DNA of 64,000 nucleotides, from NCBI GenBank assembly GCA_019843655.1, contig JACDQD010000010.1:620001-684000 (forward strand). Direction: 5' to 3'. The DNA is from Lethocerus indicus (taxonomy: Eukaryota > Arthropoda > Insecta > Hemiptera > Belostomatidae). Below are positions 25,501 through 34,500 of the stretch, one piece after another. Numbering within the stretch: the first letter of the stretch is position 1; every line of letters begins with the position of its first letter. Both the position numbers and the translations under genes were made by a program. Below the pieces are notes generated by a model. That model was not told where the DNA came from and searched no databases. It saw only the letters and a program-made list of their open reading frames with translations.

Positions 25501-28500
25501 TGCTCCAGGAAACACCCGAGGATAGCAGTCGGAACCGGTACTGTACCTATCAGGCAATCATTTGCAACCTTCCTCATGTTTCGTCAATTCGTAATTAAAA
25601 TTATTTATTCCGCATTATAGTTTATAACGCGGGATAAGACTTTCATCCAGCAGCAATAAAACTGCTTCTCACATTCTCCGCACAAGAGAAAGCTAGAGAT
25701 TCCTGAGAACCAGGCTACAATGCTTATACGAAATAATACTGATGAACCCAACGTATTCAGAAGTTAACAATTCGCTTTCACACGTAATCGTTTTACTAAC
25801 AAAGAAAAATATCAATAACTGCAAAATAAGACTTTCACTTATCTACTCCAATTTGCTTATAATTTTTATATAACAAGTTTTTCGTAACGAACTTATTTTG
25901 TCCCACATCACATAAATCGTGACTACAATATCCGTTGATTTTTTCATTGAGCACAGTAATATAATTTGCCCAAGTAATGTCCACGTATTCATCATATTCA
26001 TCATGACAATTTACAAAAAAATATTCATATCCGTGGTTATAAAATGATAAGCATCAATATTATAACATTTCAGTTAGTATATAAACTTCATTGAGATATG
26101 TTACGTCAACACAAGTTTTGTTTTCAATATATATTTCGCTCAAAATGGACACTGCTCAGCGGAGGGAATCGAGTATAGTAATATGGACACGAATTAATAT
26201 GACCTGTTATTACAAATTAGCACTGTATAAAGCATCGAGAATTTCATATTTAATATTTTTAAAGCTGGAAACAATAATTCAATTCTGCGTAGTTTTTGCA
26301 TTCTTTTTTCTAGCGGCCAAAAAACGGTCTAGCAAAAGACCAGACCGGCGAGAGGAGATCGAAGAACGCGAAATCTACGGTATTCCAACCCCTCACAGAC
26401 CACAAAACATGTATTCTGAACTAATTTTTCAGTAGGAATATTTGTTATATATTACCAATAAAGTTATTGAAGGTTCAAAGATTTTTAGCAGGACCAATTT
26501 CACTTCAATATACAATAACTAATAATTTAAGATCAAAATGAATATATTGCCAAGGCGGATAACTGTTGTCTGTGTAATTGAAAACATTTATCAGCATAAT
26601 TAATTCAAGCGATATTACTATTTTCTTTCCGCCAGTGAACCAATTGATAAAATAAACATTAAAAAAAAGCCTCTTTGAGTTATTCAATCAATCAATTCAC
26701 TTGAACAAACCTGAACTGTAAATTAAGCAACATATCTGTAAAAGTTCTGTGAAAACAAACAACTTCAAGGACCTGAACGTATCTCTCAGTTTATCCCTGT
26801 ATTTCAAGTTGTTGTCCGTGCAATACTTCTTCGTTTCGTAACAAGTGAAATTGTCCCAGAGACGGGATGAAACCACTGTGCACTTTTCCAATTTCGGTTT
26901 AAGCATCGCCGTACAGTCTTCCCTCTGTATTCGGTCTGCGCGGAGAATTTCTGAAAATTAGAGAAAACGAAATGAAACGAAAATGCGTTGTTTTCGAGCC
27001 CAGATCAAAAACGTCGGTCTATATCTGGGCAAATTTTATGTCAACAGTAATTTTTCTTGATTTAAAATTCGGAAAAGCATCTATATATACTTCTTATGTT
27101 GTCTGCAATTTTACATAATAAATAATCAAACGCCTCCCCCCAACTTTCTTGTGAAATTGAAAATACATGCCTTTTTGAAAAATGATTACATGCTCAATAA
27201 CGAAAAATCAAATATTTTATCCACTATCAAAGAGGCAAATATTTTTTTATAGGAAATTTTCGCAATGCAGTTAGGGAATCACTGATTCAACCTATTAGAC
27301 GTAAATAGTCTTAACAAAAGAATATAATGGAAACATTATAAAAAAAAAAAAGTCGCCCTCAGACATATTCTTACAAGTGGAATAAGTCCAAGCAAATAAG
27401 TCTAAAAAAAGTAGAGATACACAAGAAACACACTAACGGAAAATGAGCTCCAAATCTTAATTTATAAGCCCAAATTATCAATTAGTGAAAACGACAAAAA
27501 AATGGTTAGCATTTAAAATGCTGAAGGGGGAAAAACAAAATGAAACGTTGCGATAACATAAAATACAAATCTGTATACAGATGTTAAAATTTACCCTGAA
27601 CGTAATGCGAGTACAGATCTTCGTATTTCATGATGTGCGCCATGAAATCGTCTTCTGCCGGTTTACTCGAATTTCCGCAGCTGTTAAATTTCATGGCGAT
27701 TCTTCTAAACTGAAAACAAATATTAATAAGTAAATAATAATTATTATTAATTAATTCTCAGTACAATCAATTAAACTACTTAGCTTCACAGTCGGAGAGT
27801 ACTGTATTTTTGTTTTTCAAATAGTATCTTAATCTATTTTGAAAAAAGGAATAATAGAGGCAGATTGGAAAATCTCGGTCGAAATATTTTTAGCAAAATA
27901 AAAACGTTAACTGACTGAATCGAATTATTAAAAATTATTTTCTGTACTGTTCCCACCAGTTTAGATTTAGCGAGGAAACTAGACCGGTGGTGTATTAACC
28001 CTTTCGCTGCAAACAAACACCGTTTGGCGCTGTCCATTTGTGTTTTGCATTTTGGTATTAATAACTGCACGATAATGGTCATTAATTCGTTCGTTTTCGA
28101 TGCGATAGCTGCATACGCTTCTTGTGCGGATATTTTTATAATCAGTTACCGGCAGTTATTCGTAAATATTGCCCCTACTATCGTGGACAAATGGACATCG
28201 ATTTACGGCAATTTTTTTGGCAATTTAACGTTGTCCGTACAACAGACAACCTACAACCTACTATAGCCAGGGTCAAATAACCGGGCGAAGATAAGATAAT
28301 ATCGCGAATGATTATTAGTGTACACTATTCCGGCATTACCATCTGATAGTACGGCGTGATTCTGGCGAGCGGGTGCCTCGGCGTAAACATGACCATAACC
28401 GCTCCGTTTTTCACGTGCGGCAACAGCATGTTCGAATTCAACTGGGCCAGACCTTTCGTCGTATGTTCCAAAATCCACCTCCACAGATGGTCGACGCTCA

Positions 28501-31500
28501 TTTCACCGGTGTAGACCTTAAAAAGGGGAAAAAAAAAATTATTCGAGTCCGAATGAAATATAATTTCGACAATGAATATTATCATTCAAACGAGCATCTT
28601 GTCATCGCTGATGCTACAGTGTAAACTGTGCAATTCGACCCTATCTTCACTGTCCACAATGTCCCCCAAAACTAAAAGTAAATTTTTAGGAAGCTGAACA
28701 ACCGGTTTTTTACGACGTGAGGTAGAAAGACGTTTTATTTCTTCTGGCAATAGGTTGGCAATTGATCATATCATTTGATTGATTATATCATTAACAGACA
28801 ACAGTTATAAAGACAATACAATTATATATAGAACGTGAACAGAAAACAAACGTTTTAATATTTAAGGCGAGTGTGGTATTTCTCGAAACATTGTCCAAAA
28901 TGTAAAGGTACTCAGCATTCAGCACACGTAAAGCTACTCTCGCTTCTTTTTTTACCAGCAGAGCAAAACGTATCGGTTTTTTTTCCCCCGATCCAAGAAT
29001 TCTGGAAACTTCGTGTTTCTTCATATCACCCGAAAGTCTCTGGGGGTTATCAAATTTCGGTGCGCGAGCTGTAGGAACAAGTACATAAGTACTCGAAGTA
29101 TTAGAATCAGAATTACTAGAAGTATCATTCAATACATCCTGTGTATTTGTGAATTCCTCGATCCGAGAACGTCCGACAGTATGTAAAAATTGTTTATAAT
29201 GTTGCGATTTGATTAAATATATAATCTAAATGCATTAAACGTGGCGCAATTTAAAAGAAACAAGACTCTCTTCTTTGTCCGCTTTACCATTTTTCTCACG
29301 ATGGAATAATATTATAAATACCGATCGATCGATTTAAATAAATGTACTTTTATCAGAATATGGCCATATTCGTAGAAATTCTCCCGCCTTTCCTGTTGAT
29401 GTATCGTTATACTTTTATATATTCATATATATAATCGTAGTGTAATGACAAATATTTGCAGGGTGTTTTCGATTCATTTAAATTTAAATAAATGTACTTT
29501 TATCAGAATATTGTTGGCACTGTGGCCATATTCCGTAGAAATTCTCCCCGCCTTTCCTGTTGATGTATCGTTATTCTTTTATATACTCATATATATTATC
29601 GTACTGTAATGACAAATATTTGCAGGGTGTTTTCGATTCATTTAAATTTAAATAAATGTACTTTTATCAGAATATTGTTGGCACTGTGGCCATATTCCGT
29701 AGAAATTCTCCCCGCCTTTCCTGTTGATGTATCGTTATACTTTTATATATTCATATATATAATCGTAGTATAATGACAAATATTTGCAGGGTGTTTTCGA
29801 TTCATTTAAATTTAAATAAATGTACTTTTATCAGAATATTGTTGGCACTGTGGCCATATTCCGTAGAAATTCTCCCCGCCTTTCCTGTTGATGTATCGTT
29901 ATACTTTTATATATTCATATATATAATCGTAGTATAATGACAAATATTTGCAGGGTGTTTTCGATTCATTTAAATTTAAATAAATGTACTTTTATCAGAA
30001 TATTGTTGGCACTGTGGCCATATTCCGTAGAAATTCTCCCCGCCTTTCCTGTTGATGTATCGTTATACTTTTATATATTCATATATATAATCGTAGTGTA
30101 ATGACAAATATTTGCAGGGTGTTTTCGATTCATTTAAATTTAAATAAATGTACTTTTATCAGAAAATTGTTGGCACTGTGGCCATATTCCGTAGAAATTC
30201 TCCCCGCTTTTTCTGTTGATGTATCGTTATACTTTTATATATTCATATATATAATCGTAGTGTAATGACAAATATTTGCAGGGTGTTTTCGATTCATTTA
30301 AATTTAAATAAATGTACTTTTATCAGAATATTGTTGGCACTGTGGCCATATTCCGTAGAAATTCTCCCCGCCTTTCCTGTTGATGTATCGTTATTCTTTT
30401 ATATATTAATATATATAATTGTAGTGTAATGACAAATATTACAGCGGTGTTATAACTGCAGCTAAAGGGTTTCAAAATTTTGTTTCACAATCTTAAATGC
30501 GCAAATTTATTTGGCAAACTGCGCAGAATTAGCCTGTAAATAATAATAAAGAATGTGGTCAGAGGCCTTGGTGGCTGAGGATGTCCATAGGGCACCGTGA
30601 GGTCGGTGGTTTGAATCCGGGTCCTCAGTAAACTGTTTGCTATTTGTTCAATCAGTTATATCAACTTGTATATATAAACTTACAACTTTCCTGTCCCAGA
30701 GATGGAGTACAATCGAGGGCGTGTTGAAAACGTTCATCAGGGCGTTGATCTTGTCGTTGGTGAAGACGGCGAACGTCGTGTGCCTCTGGTGGTCCCGGCC
30801 GGCGAACCTCAACGCCGTTTCGTAGAGCACCCGATAGGCAACGCCACCGAACATTCCGTTGAACTTCAGATGACCGACGACTACAGCCTATAAATCATAG
30901 GATATAATTAGCGAAAATGGAATAAGCGAAAATAAATATATTAGGGTGTCCCGTAAGTTTCTTCTCACCGTAGGTTCGTGGTGTTTCTGTCTCCTCTCGC
31001 TGGTTTGGTCTTTTGCTAGACCGGTTTCGGCTGCTTGCCATCTTCAGTAGCGGTGTTAGTCACTGTTGGCACTTTGGATGTTTTTCGGGCATCCTCACTG
31101 CACTGTTACTCTCACTTGTACTGTAGAATTTGTCAGTTGTATATATAAGCATTTTGTTATTGTTATTGAGGAATTATGTTTGTATTATTTGGGTTGGATT
31201 TTGTTAATCCGCTTAAGTGTGTGTCAGATTGTCTGATATGATTTCGTTTATGATGAACCGAATCTTTAACACAAGCAGATTAACAAAATCCAACCCAAAT
31301 AAGACAAACATAATTCCCCAATAACAATAACAAAAATGCTTATATATACAAGTGACAAACTGACAAACACTACAGTGCAAGTGAAAGTAACAGTGCAGTG
31401 AGGATGAACATCCAAAGTGCTAACAGTGACTAACACCGCGCTACTGAAGATGGTGAGCAAAAGACCAAACCGGCGAGAGGAGACAGAAACACCACGAACC

Positions 31501-34500
31501 TACGGTATTCCAACCCCTCGCAGACCACAAAACAGGTATATTAAACTATTTCTTCTCACCCTCGAAAAGAAACAAAACATTTTTTACACACATCGTGCAG
31601 AAACCTGAGCCTCCAGATATCGGTGAGCGTGTGGACCCTGTGCAGGGGGTGGAGGAGCGAATGGACAAAACGAATCATGTGATCGGCATCATGCGGTCCT
31701 CGGTATTCGATAGCTTTCCTCGGGCCGTTGTACGCGATCAGCTGGGGGAATATCGTTACATCTTTGAACTTCGTTCGACATTCGCTCCCCGGTTCCCAGC
31801 AGTTGACACCGGCGAAGTATAACTGAAAGCATAAAACGGAGATACGATCATCGAACGATATATATTCGGGTGAGATCTCGGTCGGCGTTCCAACGACACA
31901 CCCGAGAGGGCCCCCTAAGGAAAGGGCGAAAACCCTTCCAATGGAGACCCCACTCGGGTGGGTTGAAAACGCGGGGGAAAAACCGAGATGCCAACCGAGC
32001 ATGAACATGACGCGATCTTACCGGAAGCCAGAGATCTTCGCTCAAATATCTCCAACGTTAAACACGAATTTCTGATCAATTTTCACCCGATTATCAACCC
32101 TGCATGTTATTGTTCGAACTGTTTTTCATATATAAGTACTGAACTGCGGTCGCCCACTTCATGCAAAGCCATTATCAATAAAAATAAAATATTGACCACA
32201 TCCGAGACTAAGAGTTACCGGGTAAAAACCTTAAAATAACATTTCCACTCAGTCGAGCAGTGTATGAAATCTGCGGTATCAGATATTCAGTTTCAATTTG
32301 AAATAAGTTTAAGGACTTTTAATTGCTCGATTGAATGGTATGAAATAAAAAAAAAATTACAACGTATTATTACAAGCTACACAATACTATTAGCTTAAAA
32401 TTGAGGTCGCCAATTTTCTTACATCAATTCATTTATCAACCTCTAAAATGTTATAAGTAAACATAGTTTTACATAGTAATGTAAAAGGTAAGAGGGAAGC
32501 TAAGGAAAGGGACTAAAGAGAGAAATAATCTCCCTTATTTTGGGATAAATTTATCTTTCTATACATTATCTTTAATCAACCACCAGGATAAACAGAAACA
32601 ATTTAAGTATTAAAACCTGCAACTCTTCTTTATTCATCTTCACGTTACATTTTGTTTATTCTACTTTTTGTAAATTTTAATCGTTAAAAAAAATACTGTA
32701 CAAGTACTGCACAAGTGACAGTGACAGTGCAGTGAGGACGCCCGAAAAACATCCAAAGTGCACAACCCCTCGCAGGCCACAAAACAGGTATGTTAAACTA
32801 GTTAAAAACTAATGTTACCTGTTTAAAATAAAATTGTGCCGTCTCCTCAAAATCCTGCCTGATGTCCTGACAGTCGGCGTCCCAAGGCGCGTAGAACATT
32901 ACAAACGCCAAACCCGTGTTTGACACCTGGTGCATCAGCTGCACGAGGTCGCCCTTGTAGAAGTCTTCGACCAGAGAGCCCCGATGGAAGAAGGGAACCG
33001 GCGGTGGTCCCTTTTTGGTTTTCGTTTGCCTGAAAACAACAAAAAAAACGCCTGTCATAACGCTTGAAAACATTTAAGGAAAAGTATGCCCCACTTTCAT
33101 AAACAAACTGTACAACAATTTTGACATTGTCGCTTTAGATATCACTTATCAGATGCGTTTGTACAAATATCTGTTTGAATTTCCTAGCCACTATTCATGT
33201 GTGAGGTTTTGTCACCTATTCACAAATATAATGGACAATATTTGACTATTAATCAATGCAGGTCCAGAGCACAAGAAAAAACTAAATCAGAAAATTGAAA
33301 ACTATTGAAGCAATCAAGAACAGTTTACAAAATATAAATTGATTCTCATCAGTCTGCTGCCAGAAATCTGTAGTAAAACTTTTAATACTTCACAGATATT
33401 ACTATAATTATAAAAACACAATGCAAATACAATGATTAAAATACAACTGATTAATAAAACACCTGTTGCAAAATAGATACCGAGTGCTGATGTATTTCCG
33501 GTTTTAGTTTGCCCAGCGATTTGCAGTGAAACGGTGAAATTATTTAAATAAAATTCGTTAAATTAAGACCATATAAAATTGGCTGTTAAATAAAATACAA
33601 ATGATGAACAAGTGTTTTGTTGATTAACTTTGCTAATCACACATTTTAAGTATGTGTACTCTCCAATCAGCCCAATCAATCGACATTGATCTTCAACCCA
33701 ATCAATTATTGAAATTCTACATATAAAACTACATTACCAATTAGTTTAAATACGTGGTTTTTTTTTCTAACTGTATCAGGGTCACCTGTAATTTAGGTCA
33801 AGAATCAAACATAAGATTGGTTTCACAATAATAAAATTACAAATTGGTATAATATAGAAAAAATAACATATCAATAATTGAATAAATTATTGCATTCTGG
33901 CATTAAGTAAACAGTATTGATGTTATTATACAAATTAAAAATATGCATTGTACTGTAAGAAATATGAATAATACAGGTCATTGGAATTACAAACAGTAAA
34001 CTTACAAAAGTAGGCAAGCAGCTGAATTGAATTTGCAATTTGATAATTTTGATAATTTTACGCTTGGAAGATTATGTCCATTTGAAATTGAGATTTTTCC
34101 GCTCTGGCAAATATCTGTTAATAAAATAATTAAATACAATGTTTTATAAAACTGCCAGAAATGTATAATATTGTACACTAATTTATTAGAAATATATACC
34201 TAACGGGCAATAGATGAAATGAAGATTAAAATGACTTCTATAAATAATTTAATATTCTCTTTAATCGGTCAACATTTGTGCACTGATTTAACATATCAAA
34301 TATGTTTCACCAAGGACAGAAGAATATGCATATATATTGATTCAGTAACCTTTATATTTTTACACAATATTGAAAATATATACCGACGGGCCAATGTACG
34401 AAATGAAACTAAAAATCACTATTGTCAATAATTCAACATTCATTTTAATACACCCCAAACAGTCAATATTTGTGTGCTAATTTGGACGTCTGGAATATGT

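Noticed and set aside
24843..25577. 244-codon minus-strand open frame
   Set aside because: It runs through HpE-10 and its tail into TXNDC11 exon 8; only the part 25185-24909 is a coding exon.
29330..30440. CRISPR-like array
   Set aside because: Repeats and spacers are not distinct; the whole 164-bp unit repeats, so it is a satellite.
30553..30628. Functional tRNA gene
   Set aside because: A and B boxes both deviate from consensus and no convincing acceptor stem or anticodon arm can be folded.
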